Source of the DNA: Pogona vitticeps
Lineage: Eukaryota > Chordata > Lepidosauria > Squamata > Agamidae
Direction: 5' to 3'
DNA length: 64,000 nt
Assembly: GCF_051106095.1 (NCBI RefSeq)
Contig: NC_135789.1
Location: 18,585,501-18,649,500, forward strand
Shown: positions 45,301 to 55,443 of the stretch, piece by piece
Position numbering within the stretch: position 1 is the first letter of the stretch
Layout of the letters: every line of letters begins with the position of its first letter
The notes under the pieces: generated by a model
What the model was told of the DNA's origin: nothing
Seen by the model: only the letters and a program-made list of their open reading frames with translations
Database searches by the model: none
Translations under genes and position numbers: made by a program

Positions 45301-47391
45301 CCGTTCAGGATCATGCATCTCCCTACTTTGAGAACGCGTAACTACTGACATTGAAGTTGCATTTTGACTCTGCATGTGATCCAAAAAAGCAAGATCATTT
45401 CCAAGAAGAAAATCAGGTTTTCCCTCATGGGTTAAAATATGTTTTACCCCTGACCAGCTCTTATACGAAATTTTGACATAAGCTAAAGGAATGAAACGCT
45501 GATCAGTCTCTACAGATCCATAAGTTTTTACTGGACACCTCAGGTTGTTCAAGATTAAGGTGGGGTCTAGAAAACGTTTGCTTATCGAAGAAATGTCGGC
45601 ACCCGAGTCACGAAAAGCACTTAAAGCCATATCACCTCCAGGTGTGTGAAGAAAAACCACCTCAGAAAATGTGCGGGTTGCCCAGTCCCTTTGCGCAGTT
45701 GGTACTATGCAATCAGGATCCATAACAGAAAACCTCTCTCCTGATGCAGTCTCTTTTACAATTTCTGAGGAAATTGAAGCAATTTGTAAGTCCAAAATTC
45801 TAGGCACATATTGGTTTACTGCTGCCTGCATTCCACTGGCTTGCGAAGGGGTTACAGTTAGGTTAACTCCTTCCTGACTCTGTGAAGGCACAATGCTTGA
45901 CTGGTGAGGCACAGAAACTGCATTACTGGCAGCTGGCACTTGCTGAGTTCCTGCTGGCACAGAACTTACATACGCCATCTTGGGTGTGCCTGCTTTAGAT
46001 CTGCGTGGAGCTGGCACAGGTGTTTTCCTAGCTGGCTCCCTAACTTGGCTAGCTGGCACATTCAACCTTGGGCAATCTCGTCGCAGATGAGAGCCACCAC
46101 ATTCAAAACATTTAAGAGGCGTTTTACTCTGGCTAGGAGCTAGACTCCTGCGTTGCTCAAATGAACTTTGCCTGGGCTCTTGAGGAAAAGACTTTCTAAT
46201 TTCAGGCTGACTCTGTCTCTTAGGCGCCACTGGTGCAGTCTTTGGCCTAACAGCAGGTTCATGCGTTTTAAAGGAGAGAATTTCATCAGTCTTTAAAGCA
46301 AGGGTTTGCAAGTCTTTGTATCCTCTCTCCAACAAAGTACTCCTTATTTCTGAAGGCACTAAATTAAGAAAATGCTCCATGTACAACACAGTTCTTAAAT
46401 CCGCAAAAGTACTGGCGCCCAAGGAGCTCAACCACTGATCACCTAGATGTTCTATTTTGTCAGCTAGTGCAGAATAACACTCATTAGGCTGCTTTTTCAG
46501 TTTTCTAAAGTTCTGCCTCAGTATTTCCGAAGTGAAACCAAATTTTCTCTTTACCACCTCTTTAAAAGTAGGCCAGTCAGGGTCCTCATCAGATAATTTG
46601 GCTACCAAGTTGGCAAGTTGCCCAGAACACTGAGTACGCAATAGCTTAAGGTGCCAGGCCTCCGGTATCTTAAGGTCTCGACACGCCTGTTCATATATCG
46701 ATAAAAATGATAAGATATCATCGCCATCATGGTAGTAAGGTAGATTGCTTCTATCAACACTGGCTATTGAGTTCTTAAACTCTTCTTTTTCCTTCAGCTC
46801 ATTAACCAAACGCTCCACCTTTGCCTCTCTGTACTGCTTCAATAATTCTTCAGCCATGCTCTGATTACGAATAGTTTGAGTGTGACAAGCAACAAAATCA
46901 GCAAACACCATTGCTAACTTATCCACTGGTGATAGACTCTTGTTAGGATCAGGACCCACAGCACCGGCTGCTGTTGCTGCTGCTGCTCCTGCTGTCCCAT
47001 CAGAAATGCCTCTGCCTGGCACTCCCCTCCCTACTGGAGTGCTGGCACCCGCCATTTCCTCTGCCTGATCCATCTGTTGCAACTTAGTCCAAGTCTGATC
47101 TGAATCAGATCTAAGTAGATCCTGGACGTCCTGTGCTGGGAGTTTAGCCATTATATTTCCCTTTTGTAATTCCCTTCTCAGTTGTGAAGAATCATAAGTA
47201 ATCCTTTGCTTAGCACCACTTGGAGTCAAGACGTCCTGTTCAAGAGCCTCCAAAAGCTCTTGGTGCCAGGGCTTCGTATCTGCACTACCAATCTTAACTT
47301 TTCTCTGAGTCACAAACAGCTCTCCAGGCAATTCCAAAAATTCTTCTCCTGCTAAGTGTTGATCCATATAAGCTTCAACCAACGCAAACAC
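42382..47391 (-). CDS. Gag-Pol polyprotein of the inner Gypsy element (integrase before reverse transcriptase)
   Basis: One 1669-residue frame. Domain order by rough residue position: Gag 1-420; CCHC zinc knuckle about 427-440 (CFECGGSHLRRDC); retropepsin-type protease around Asp-Ser-Gly 593-597; integrase HHCC zinc domain about 811-855; integrase DDE core about 882-980; GPY/F-like module near 1117; reverse transcriptase about 1270-1460 with Tyr-Leu-Asp-Asp near 1391; RNase H about 1535-1669. No envelope gene is seen. Integrase upstream of reverse transcriptase is the Ty1/copia order, while the sequence motifs are Ty3/Gypsy-like; this combination defines the Gmr1-like branch described in fish and other deuterostomes. 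Gag and Pol share one frame, so no frame change at the gag-pol border is needed. Confidence 0.9.
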   Translation of the reverse strand: MFALVEAYMDQHLAGEEFLELPGELFVTQRKVKIGSADTKPWHQELLEALEQDVLTPSGAKQRITYDSSQLRRELQKGNIMAKLPAQDVQDLLRSDSDQTWTKLQQMDQAEEMAGASTPVGRGVPGRGISDGTAGAAAATAAGAVGPDPNKSLSPVDKLAMVFADFVACHTQTIRNQSMAEELLKQYREAKVERLVNELKEKEEFKNSIASVDRSNLPYYHDGDDILSFLSIYEQACRDLKIPEAWHLKLLRTQCSGQLANLVAKLSDEDPDWPTFKEVVKRKFGFTSEILRQNFRKLKKQPNECYSALADKIEHLGDQWLSSLGASTFADLRTVLYMEHFLNLVPSEIRSTLLERGYKDLQTLALKTDEILSFKTHEPAVRPKTAPVAPKRQSQPEIRKSFPQEPRQSSFEQRRSLAPSQSKTPLKCFECGGSHLRRDCPRLNVPASQVREPARKTPVPAPRRSKAGTPKMAYVSSVPAGTQQVPAASNAVSVPHQSSIVPSQSQEGVNLTVTPSQASGMQAAVNQYVPRILDLQIASISSEIVKETASGERFSVMDPDCIVPTAQRDWATRTFSEVVFLHTPGGDMALSAFRDSGADISSISKRFLDPTLILNNLRCPVKTYGSVETDQRFIPLAYVKISYKSWSGVKHILTHEGKPDFLLGNDLAFLDHMQSQNATSMSVVTRSQSREMHDPEREQESTEDSSDGDLTQQQPLVTKPDNAATTETKMEEVIPKGSEDFRLKQLNDPSLASLRSQADNYAERPAHQQVSFLWGENGLLYREYFPKSNLDAQPVQQLVVPTEYRLRILEMAHDHPSSGHQGIQKTLKRISQHFYWPGISKTVKDYVSSCDYCQRTGHQTDKVKAEMQIMEIPDQVFQCLQMDVLGPFVPTKSKKKYIISFICSASRWIEAYAISNLTATTIARIIVDLCSRIGVPSKIICDQAGAFTSELMRKICEISGITISFSTAHHPQSHGMVERGQQTLLRMIKTLTQEYGNIWDELLPFALFAYRSSAHSSLGGFSPSEVVFGRNLQGPLDFLKSNWEGVVKSSTVPVADFVRKLQEKLLAVQELARDNLLDAQASQKFFHDKRSRHREFSVGDLVLVLNPLRPSKLEVVWEGPGEIVQKLGNVNYLVKMLDSNKKPVLYHVNSLKLYKDRSAMVFQCHAEYFHAANEPIDMLSELQDAGTWSDNLVLTGTVDQKERLFQILEQYQDVFSDKPGYTKLISHVITTENNAQPIRSSPYRAIGNHAIQIEQEIQKMLSLGVIEPSFSPWASPVVLVPKRNALGEILEEVRFCVDYRKLNSVTVPDPYPLPRMDDLIEHLSKAKFISILDLKNAYWQLDLAEDSRDKTAFITHVGTFRFRRLPFGLKNAGASFQRMIDKLLQGLPFASAYLDDVAIFSSDFDSHMSHIETVLSRLQQAGLTVKASKCQWMQGKVMYLGHLIGQGEIQTLQAKVQSINDWPIPKTKKQVRSFLGLVGYYRKFIPDFSHLASPLTELTRKRQPVKVKWTPECQGAFEALKAKIMDAPILKSPDFDKPFILQTDASELGLGAVLLQQGEDGNLYPISYFSRKLLDRERSYAVPEKEALSIFWSLNLLRPYLWGRKFTLQTDHRALVWLQKMKSHNQKLLRWSLALQDFDFEVQHIPGKLNVVADGLSRMYCEDSYEPER

Positions 47392-47759
47392 CGAGCTGAC
47401 CCAAAAAGTAAAATCTCTCTCTGCCCATGTAGCCGAAACTGTAGGGCGAGAGCAAAGCCATAAAACACTCTGGCAGAAACAGCCCTAAACTGGAGCTTCC
47501 GAAGGGCGACCGTTTACTTGCATGAAAATGCCCACTCATTAAACAGCCCAATTAAACCTAAGCGTTGTTTCTTATCAGACCTCACTGCAGCTAAGTCTTT
47601 CCGTAAGATCCTTAGCTGGAAAGAGAAAAGCAATTTGGCTAATTTACAGCCTGTCAGCATGCACGCACTCCCTCAGCCAAGGCTTCCGGAAGAATGCCTG
47701 CAGCTTCACTTACAAAGCAAGCACCATAAATCCATAAATCACACTAAAGCACGTGTTCC

Positions 47760-47777
47760 ATCCCACCGCTGCCACCA
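47760..47777 (-). other. Primer-binding site of the inner element, tRNA-Leu(AAG) type
   Basis: Directly next to the 5' LTR (in element orientation) the + strand reads ATCCCACCGCTGCCACCA. By memory this equals the last 18 nt of vertebrate tRNA-Leu(AAG) including the CCA tail, so that tRNA is the likely primer for first-strand synthesis. The same sequence stands next to the corresponding LTR of the outer copy (52924-52941). Confidence 0.8.
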
Positions 47778-48632
47778 TGTCAAACAGCCCCGTATCTCCA
47801 AAGAGATTTATGGGGGTGCAGGAAATCGGGACGAGTAAGAAAACCAGACAAACTTCTAACTGCTGAGCAGAGCCAATTGAACTCAGCCAAGTTCTGTCTA
47901 AATTTTCTTCCTCAGAGGCCAATCTCCTTATTAAGAAAGCAACACAGACATAACCATGAGATATACTCAGAATGATTTGGCTCTGAAAGTTTGGTAGCAA
48001 ACCCACGTGGCCAATTAGACATTCAGCTGGTCTGTTCAAGAAACAAAGCTTCTACATAGAAATCAATCATTACTGTTTTATTAAAAAGAATTACTTTAGA
48101 AAAGGTTTCAGTTGATAGTAAATTAAGTCAGTAGGTACATTTTCATTCAAGACTAACGGAACACACCACACCCCCACTCCAGCTAAAAAAATAAAGAAAT
48201 GAAACTATGCTAACTAACAAAAAGCATAAATCATCCATCTCACGTGTCTTGGGTCTTCAAAGGCTGATGCTAGATGAAAACCAGTCCATTATGGGAAAAG
48301 CACGTGTCTGCCCCTTCTCAGGCAAACTCCATCTTTCTTCTCCCCTCCTCACTCTTCTTCTTCCCAGAATGCCTCCTGGGTCTTGTTGTTCCGCCTAACT
48401 TTCTCAGGGAGCTTCAGTTGTTATCATTCTTTGTGGCAGAATTATTTTGACTACGAAACTCTCTGCTCTCTACTCAGCCTAGCAACGAGATAACCAGAGA
48501 GCGAAGCTTCTCTGGAACAGCATGTAAAACTTTCCTACTACAGAACAGACTTTAAATCAAAATGGATGCTATTGGGACAATCTTAGTACTACATATCCCA
48601 TTCTAATACACATAAAAACACAAATCATCACA
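47778..48632 (-). repeat. 5' LTR of the inner Gypsy element
   Basis: 855-bp LTR, subfamily B. In element orientation it carries the promoter end and is followed by the tRNA-Leu primer site at 47760-47777. Confidence 0.93.
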
Positions 48633-51600
48633 CCTGTTTCTTAGTTTTAGGAATAGGCCAATCATTAATAGATTGTACTTTAGCTTGCAAAGTCTGAATT
48701 TCTCCTTGCCCAATCAAATGACCTAAGTACATGACTTTTCCTTGCATCCACTGACACTTGCTGGCTTTGACTGTCAATCCTGCTTGTTGAAGTCTGGACA
48801 AAACAGTTTCAATGTGAGACATGTGAGAATCAAAATCAGAACTGAAAATGGCAACATCATCAAGATAAGCACTTGCAAAAGGTAAACCTTGTAAAAGTTT
48901 GTCTATCATCCTTTGAAATGACGCACCTGCATTCTTCAAACCAAATGGCAATCGGCGGAAACGGAAAGTTCCCACGTGCGTGATGAAAGCGGTCTTATCT
49001 CGTGAATCTTCAGCTAAATCTAACTGCCAATAAGCATTCTTTAGATCGAGAATGCTGATAAACTTAGCCTTTGAAAGATGTTCAATTAAATCATCCATTC
49101 TAGGCAATGGGTATGGATCTGGAACAGTAACACTGTTTAACTTTCTGTAATCAACACAAAATCTTACTTCCTCGAGAATTTCACCCAAAGCGTTACGTTT
49201 TGGCACCAGAACCACCGGAGAAGCCCAAGGGGAGAATGACGGTTCAATCACCCCCAAAGATAACATCTTTTGTATCTCTTGTTCAATTTGGATAGCATGA
49301 TTACCAATTGCTCTATATGGGCTAGACCGTATGGGCTGGGCGTTGTTCTCAGTAGTTATCACATGACTGATCAATTTGGTGTAACCTGGTTTATCTGAAA
49401 ACACATCTTGGTATTGTTCTAAAATTTGAAACAACCTTTCTTTCTGATCAACGGTACCTGTTAAAACAAGATTATCAGACCAGGTACCTGCATCTTGCAA
49501 TTCAGATAACATATCAATAGGTTCATTTGCAGCATGAAAATATTCAGCATGACATTGAAAAACCATTGCAGATCTATCTTTGTACAGTTTCAAACTATTG
49601 ACATGGTAAAGAACAGGTTTCTTATTAGAATCTAACATTTTAACAAGATAATTGACATTTCCCAATTTTTGAACAATTTCACCTGGACCTTCCCAGACAA
49701 CTTCTAGCTTAGAAGGTCTGAGTGGGTTCAGAACAAGTACCAAATCACCCACAGAAAATTCCCTGTGTCTGGATCTCTTGTCGTGGAAGAACTTCTGACT
49801 TGCTTGAGCGTCCAACAAATTGTCTCTGGCTAACTCCTGGACAGCCAAGAGTTTCTCTTGAAGTTTTCTAACAAAATCAGCAACTGGCACAGTACTACTT
49901 TTAACCACACCTTCCCAATCGGATTTCAGGAAGTCCAATGGTCCTTGTAGATTTCTTCCAAACACCACCTCACTTGGAGAAAAGCCACCTAGTGAAGAAT
50001 GAGCTGAGCTACGGTAAGCAAACAAAGCAAAAGGCAAAAGCTCATCCCAAATGTTTCCATATTCTTGGGTCAAAGTTTTAATCATCCTAAGCAAAGTTTG
50101 TTGACCTCTTTCCACCATACCATGAGATTGAGGATGATGGGCCGTGGAAAAACTGATGGTTATTCCACTTATCTCGCAGATCTTACGCATAAGTTCACTT
50201 GTAAAGGCTCCTGCTTGATCACAAATTATTTTGGATGGTACTCCAATACGCGAGCACAAGTCCACGATGATTCTAGCTATGGTGGTAGCTGTCAGGTTGC
50301 TAATAGCGTAAGCCTCGATCCACCTACTGGCAGAACAGATGAAAGAAATGATATATTTCTTCTTAGATTTAGTAGGAACAAAAGGTCCTAGTACATCCAT
50401 TTGCAAACACTGGAACACTTGGTCAGGAATTTCCATAATCTGCATTTCGGCCTTTACCTTGTCAGTTTGATGGCCTGTGCGTTGACAATAGTCACAAGAA
50501 CTGACATAGTCCTTTACAATTTTTGAAATACCAGGCCAGTAAAAATGTTGAGAAATCCTCTTTAGGGTTTTTTGTATTCCCTGGTGCCCACTACTCGGAT
50601 GGTCATGAGCCATTTCTAGTATTCTCAGTCTATATTCAGTAGGCACGACTAACTGTTGAACAGGTTGGGCATCCAAGTTGGATTTGGGGAAATATTCTCT
50701 GTACAAAAGTCCATTTTCTCCCCACAGGAAACTAACTTGCTGATGCGTAGGACGTTCAGCATAGTTGTCTGCTTGTGACCTCAAAGAAGCTAGAGAGGGA
50801 TCATTAAGTTGCTTCAGTCTAAAGTCCTCTGATCCCTTAGGTATCACCTCCTCCATTTTAGTTTCAGTTGTAGCTGCATTATCAGGTTCGGTCACAAGAG
50901 GCTGCTGTTGGGTAAGGTCTCCATCTGAGCTATCCTCAGTGGATTCCTGCTCCCGTTCAAGATTATGCATCTCTCTACTTTGAGAACGCGTAACTACCGA
51001 CATTGAAGTTGCATTTTGACTCTGCATGTGATCCAAAAAAAGCAAGATCATTTCCAAGAAGAAAATCAGGTTTTCCCTCATGGGTTAAAATATGTTTTGC
51101 CCCTGACCAAGACTTATACGAAATTTTGACATAAGCTAAAGGAATGAAACGTTGATCTGTCTCTATAGATCCATAAGTTTTTACTGGACACCTCAGGTTG
51201 TTCAAGATTAAGGTGGGGTCTAGAAAACGTTTGCTTATCGAAGAAATGTCGGCACCCGAGTCACGAAAAGCACTTAAAGCCATATCACCTCCAGGTGTGT
51301 GAAGAAAAACCACCTCAGAAAATGTGCGGGTTGCCCAGTCCCTTTGCGCAGTTGGTACTATGCAATCAGGATCCATAACAGAAAACCTCTCTCCTGATGC
51401 AGTCTCTTTTACAATTTCTGAGGAAATTGAAGCAATTTGTAAGTCCAAAACTCTAGGCACATATTGGTTTACTGCTGCCTGCATTCCACTGGCTTGCGAA
51501 GGGGTTACAGTTAGGTTAACTCCTTCCTGACTCTGTGAAGGCACAATGCTTGACTGGTGAGGCACAGAAACTGCATTACTGGCAGCTGGCACTTGCTGAG

Positions 51601-52941
51601 TTCCTGCTGGCACAGAACTTACATACGCCATCTTGGGTGTGCCTGCTTTAGATCTGCGTGGAGCTGGCACAGGTGTTTTCCTAGCTGGCTCCTTAACTTG
51701 GCTAGCTGGCACATTCAACCTTGGGCAATCTCGTCGCAGATGAGAGCCACCACATTCAAAACATTTAAGAGGCGTTTTACTCTGGCTAGGAGCTAGACTC
51801 CTGCGTTGCTCAAATGAACTTTGCCTGGGCTCTTGAGGAAAAGACTTTCTAAATTCAGGCTGACTCTGTCTCTTAGGCGCTACTGGTGCAGTCTTTGGCC
51901 TAACAGGTAGGTCATCATGGTAGTAAAGTAGATTGCTTCTATCAACACTGGCTATTGAGTCCTCAGACTCCTCTTTTTCCTTCAGCTTATTAACCAAACG
52001 CTCCACCTCTGCCTCTCTGTACTGCTTCAATAACTCATCATCAATGTTCTGATTATGAATAGATTGAGTGTGACAAGCAACAAAATCTGCAAACATCTTT
52101 GTTAACTTATCCACTTGTGATAGACTCTTGTTAGGATCAGGACGCTCAGCACCGGCTGCTGCTGCTGCTGCTGCTCCTGCTGTCCCATCAGAAATGCCTC
52201 TGCCTGGCACTCCCCTCCCTACTGGAGTGCTGGCACCCGCCATTTCCTCTGCCTGATCCATCTGTTGCAACTTAGTCCAAGTCTGATCTGAATCAGATCT
52301 AAGTAGATCCTGGACGTCCTGTGCTGGGAGTTTAGCCATTATATCTCCCTTTTGTAATTCCCTTCTCAGTTGTGAAGAATCATAAGTAATCCTTTGCTTA
52401 GCTCCACTTGGAGTCAAGACGTCCTGTTCAAGAGCCTCCAAAAGCTCTTGGTGCCAGGGCTTCGTATCTGTACTAACCAAAGGCACCTTAGCAGATGCAC
52501 TACCAATTTTAACTTTCCTCTGAGTCACAAACTGCTCTCCAGGCAACTCCAAAAACCTCTCTCTGCCCATGTAGCCGAAACTGTAGGGCGAGAGTAAAGC
52601 CATAAAACACTCTGGCAGGAACAGCCCTAAACTGGAGCTTCAGAAGGGCGACCGTTTACTTGCATGAAAATGCCCACTCATTAAACAGCTCAATTAAACA
52701 GATTTTAATGTCTGTTAAAACCTAAGCGTTGTTTCTTATCAGACCTCACTGCAGCTAAGTCTTTCCGTAAGATCCTTAGCTGGAAAGAGAAAAGCAATTT
52801 GGCTAATTTACAGCCTGTCAGCATGCACGCACTCCCTCAGCCAAGGCTTCCGGAAGAATGCCTGCAGCTTCACTTACAAAGCAAGCACCATAAATCCATA
52901 AATCACACTAAAGCACGTGTTCCATCCCACCGCTGCCACCA

Positions 52942-53796
52942 TGTAAGCAGCCCCGCATCTCCAAAGAGATTTATGGGGGTGCTGGAAATTGGGATGAGTA
53001 AGAAAACCAGACAAACCTCTAACTGCTGAGCAGAGCCAATTGAACTCAGCCAAGTTCTGTCTAAATTTTCTTACTCAGAGGCCAATCTCCTTATTAAGAA
53101 AGCAACACAGTCATAACCAGGAGATATCTCAGAATGATTTGGCTCTGAAAGTTTGGTAGCAAACCCACGTGGCCAATTAGACATTCAGCTAGTCTGTTCA
53201 AGAAACAATGCTTCTAGTTAGAAATCAATCATTACTGTTTTATTAAAAAGAATTACTTTAGAAAAGGTTTCAGTTGATAGTAAATTAAGTCAGTAGGTAC
53301 ATTTTCATTCAAGACTAACGGAACACACCACTCCCCCACTCCAGCTAAAAAAATAAAGAAATGAAACTATGCTAACTAACAAAAAGCATAAATCGTCCAT
53401 CTCACGTGTCTTGGGTCTTCAAAGGCTGATGCTAGATGAAAACCAGTCCATTATGGGAAAAGCACGTGTCTGCCCCTTTCTCAGGCAAACTCCATCTTTC
53501 GCCCTCTCCTCTTCTTACTTCTTCTTCCCAGAATGCCTCCTGGGCCTTGTTGTCCCGCCTAACTTTCTCATGGAGCTTCAGTTGTTATCATTCTTTGTGG
53601 CAGAATTATTTTGACTACGAAACTCTCTGCTCTCTGCTCATCTTAGCAACGAGATAACCAGAGAGTGAAGTTTCTCTGGAACAGCATGTAAAACTTTCCT
53701 ACTACAGAACAGACTTTAACTCAAAATGGATGCTATTGGGACAATCTTAGGACTACATATCCCACTCTAATACACATAAAAACACAAATCATCACA
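52942..53796 (-). repeat. 5' LTR of the outer Gypsy element
   Basis: 855-bp LTR, subfamily A, mate of 39722-40576. It is flanked on the right by ACCAG at 53797-53801. Confidence 0.92.
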
Positions 53797-54039
53797 ACCA
53801 GTTCTCGCCCTCCTCCTGCTTTGACGTTGGAAAGAAGGCAGCTCACACCTTGCTTTTTCTGGAATGCCAGAAGCGGCACACTCTTCTAAATAGATAAATA
53901 AAAATCCCTGTGCTTTCTCACAAGAGGCCACCCAACTTCCCTGGGGAAGACACCTGCTTCATGTGCCCGTTAACTAAGAAGAGATAGATGGACATCTTTA
54001 TATAAATGTGGGATATACATCTGGCAAGCTTGACTTCAG

Positions 54040-54390
54040 TGGCCTGGAGCCTAGGGGTTGGGCTGCTGTTTTGGTTTTCAAGTTTGCTGTTAATATTAAA
54101 TTGTTTTATTTTTAATGTTATAAGCTGCCTTGTGACAAAGAAGACAGGGTATAAATATTGTAAAGAAATGCTCAACAATAAATAACAAGGTTGATAGCAG
54201 CTATTTATAATTATTGATCTCTGCCTTAAGATGCATCTTATTCATAGTTCATAGTTTTAGATATTGTCTTCTAACCACTGTTGTATCCTCATTGTTTTCA
54301 ACTTTAAATATTGTCTTTCATTGCTATAAGCAGCCTTGGGACCTTTTCAAGGAGAAAAATGGCATACAAAATATTTTAAATAAATAAAAA
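54040..54390 (+). mobile_element. Two L2-type LINE 3' tails in tandem
   Basis: ATGTTATAAGCTGCCTTGTG ends near 54185 and CTATAAGCAGCCTTGGGACC ends near 54385 with AAATAAATAAA. Both are short 3' ends of the same family as 30290-30400. Confidence 0.6.
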
Positions 54391-54475
54391 AATATAATTT
54401 TAACATAAATATAATAGTCAAATATAGCTAATAGTTTATAAATACATAATATATACAGTATTCATTATATTATTT

Positions 54476-54522
54476 AACAACAACAAAACAACAACAACAA
54501 CAATAGCAGCAGCAGCAGCAGC

Positions 54523-54554
<32 letters not shown>

Positions 54555-54690
54555 CTGGAGAGCTGGAAGGGATCCCTAAAGATCATCCAATCCAGCCCCT
54601 ATCAAAGAAGCCCACTGGGGGGATTTGAACTCCCAACTTATCCATCTGCATCCAGAGACCTGAAACCATGGAGCCCTTTATAGATACAGT
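54476..54690 (-). repeat. CAA microsatellite tail and SINE
   Basis: About 80 bp of CAA/CAG triplets (54476-54555), then GAGCTGGAAGGGATCCC and GGGGGGATTTGAACTCCC: the same family and orientation as 32995-33155, with the triplet run as its 3' tail. Confidence 0.65.
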
Positions 54691-54754
54691 GTTGTATCTA
54701 TATACACATCCCCAAGAGCTCACCTGCCCATCATAATTAACTGCAGGATTAACG

Positions 54755-54908
54755 ATCTGTACACCGTGTCTAAATCACACTGGCCATGTGACCACGGAAA
54801 GATTGTCTTCGGACAAAACGCTGGCTCTATGGCTTGAAGAGCGGGATGAGCGCCGCCCCCTAGAGTCGGACACGACTGGACAAAAAAATTGTCAATGGGA
54901 ACCTTTAC
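54755..54908 (+). mobile_element. Sauria-type SINE, 5' truncated
   Basis: Begins in the middle of the family (CCGTGTCTAAATCACACTGG) and runs to AGTCGGACACGACTGGAC and GGGAACCTTTACAC. The tRNA-like head is missing. Confidence 0.85.
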
Positions 54909-55079
54909 ACCTAATTGCTGATGACAAGAATTAGGCGGGCTGAAAATTCGGAGGTGGGAGAGAGGGGATATCGCTCTAATTGACCTAGCTCTATGTCTCT
55001 CTCGAGGCTCCGCCCCACTCGCCAGGCCTCCCTCCCGAGAGTCTTATTAGCGAATGTCTTCCTGACGTCTCTTTTCTTT

Positions 55080-55443
55080 TTTTCCCTTCGCCCCCAAGAG
55101 GCTCCTCCCAGAGGCTCTCGGGAGCTGTAGTCCTTCCCGGTGGTACCCCCTCCCGGCCCCGCCTTCTGCCTCCTCTGGAGCCACCTTCCATTGGCCTTGG
55201 CGCGGGCGAAGAGGCGGGGCTGCTCGCCCCCCGCCCCTTCTTCCTTGACCCTCCCCCTCAGAACTACGCCTCCCAGGTCACCCCGCGCGCGGAGCTCGTT
55301 GGGCGCTCGGCTCTTCCTCCTCCAGCGAGCGGCGCTCCTTGGAGTCCCGCCTCCCTGCGCCCAACCCGTTGCCCCCGGCCGCTGCGCTCACGCGAGCCCC
55401 CGGCTTCTTTCGGGGCCTACCTCTTCCTGTCTCGGCGGCGAGC
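55080..55443 (+). promoter_or_regulatory. CpG-island promoter of CDC34
   Basis: GC-rich, CpG-dense sequence directly before the CDC34 start codon. It holds an inverted CCAAT box (ATTGG 55190-55194), a GC box (GAGGCGGGGC 55211-55220) and two ZNF143-like cores (GGAGCTGTAGT near 55120 and AACTACGCCTCCCA near 55262). No TATA box is seen. The island runs on into exon 1. Confidence 0.6.

Larger units (their letters stand above)
41354..48632 (-). mobile_element. Inner Ty3/Gypsy (Gmr1-like) LTR retrotransposon, looks whole, nested in the outer copy
   Basis: A 7279-bp element of the same family and same orientation as its host element. LTRs are 41354-42208 and 47778-48632 (855 bp each, TG..CA ends, no difference seen by eye). 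A 5-bp target duplication CCTGT flanks it (41349-41353 and 48633-48637). Between the LTRs lie a primer-binding site, one long gag-pol reading frame and a purine-rich tract next to the 3' LTR (complement near 42209-42220). It looks whole. Its LTRs differ from the outer pair by roughly 4 percent, so it belongs to a second subfamily. It interrupts the reverse transcriptase/RNase H region of the outer copy and must be the younger insertion. Confidence 0.95.
39722..53796 (-). mobile_element. Outer Ty3/Gypsy (Gmr1-like) LTR retrotransposon, broken, with a nested copy
   Basis: LTR retrotransposon on the - strand bounded by 855-bp LTRs (39722-40576 and 52942-53796) and a 5-bp target duplication ACCAG (39717-39721 and 53797-53801). 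Its coding parts lie on both sides of the inner element: RNase H end at 40750-41337, reverse transcriptase and integrase at 48628-51081, gag and protease at 50975-52603. It is broken: besides the nested insertion there are about two further breaks, and its gag is shorter than in the inner copy. The two LTRs differ by eye at about one site in 855, so the insertion is very young (probably under one to a few million years, depending on the rate assumed). Confidence 0.93.

Noticed and set aside
43843-46143. Small + strand frames inside the Gypsy elements
   Set aside because: Antisense shadows of gag-pol; they repeat in both copies only because the elements are copies.
55339-55443. Longer CDC34 N-terminus
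   Set aside because: The upstream in-frame stretch has no conserved ATG; the MARP start at 55444 matches the family.
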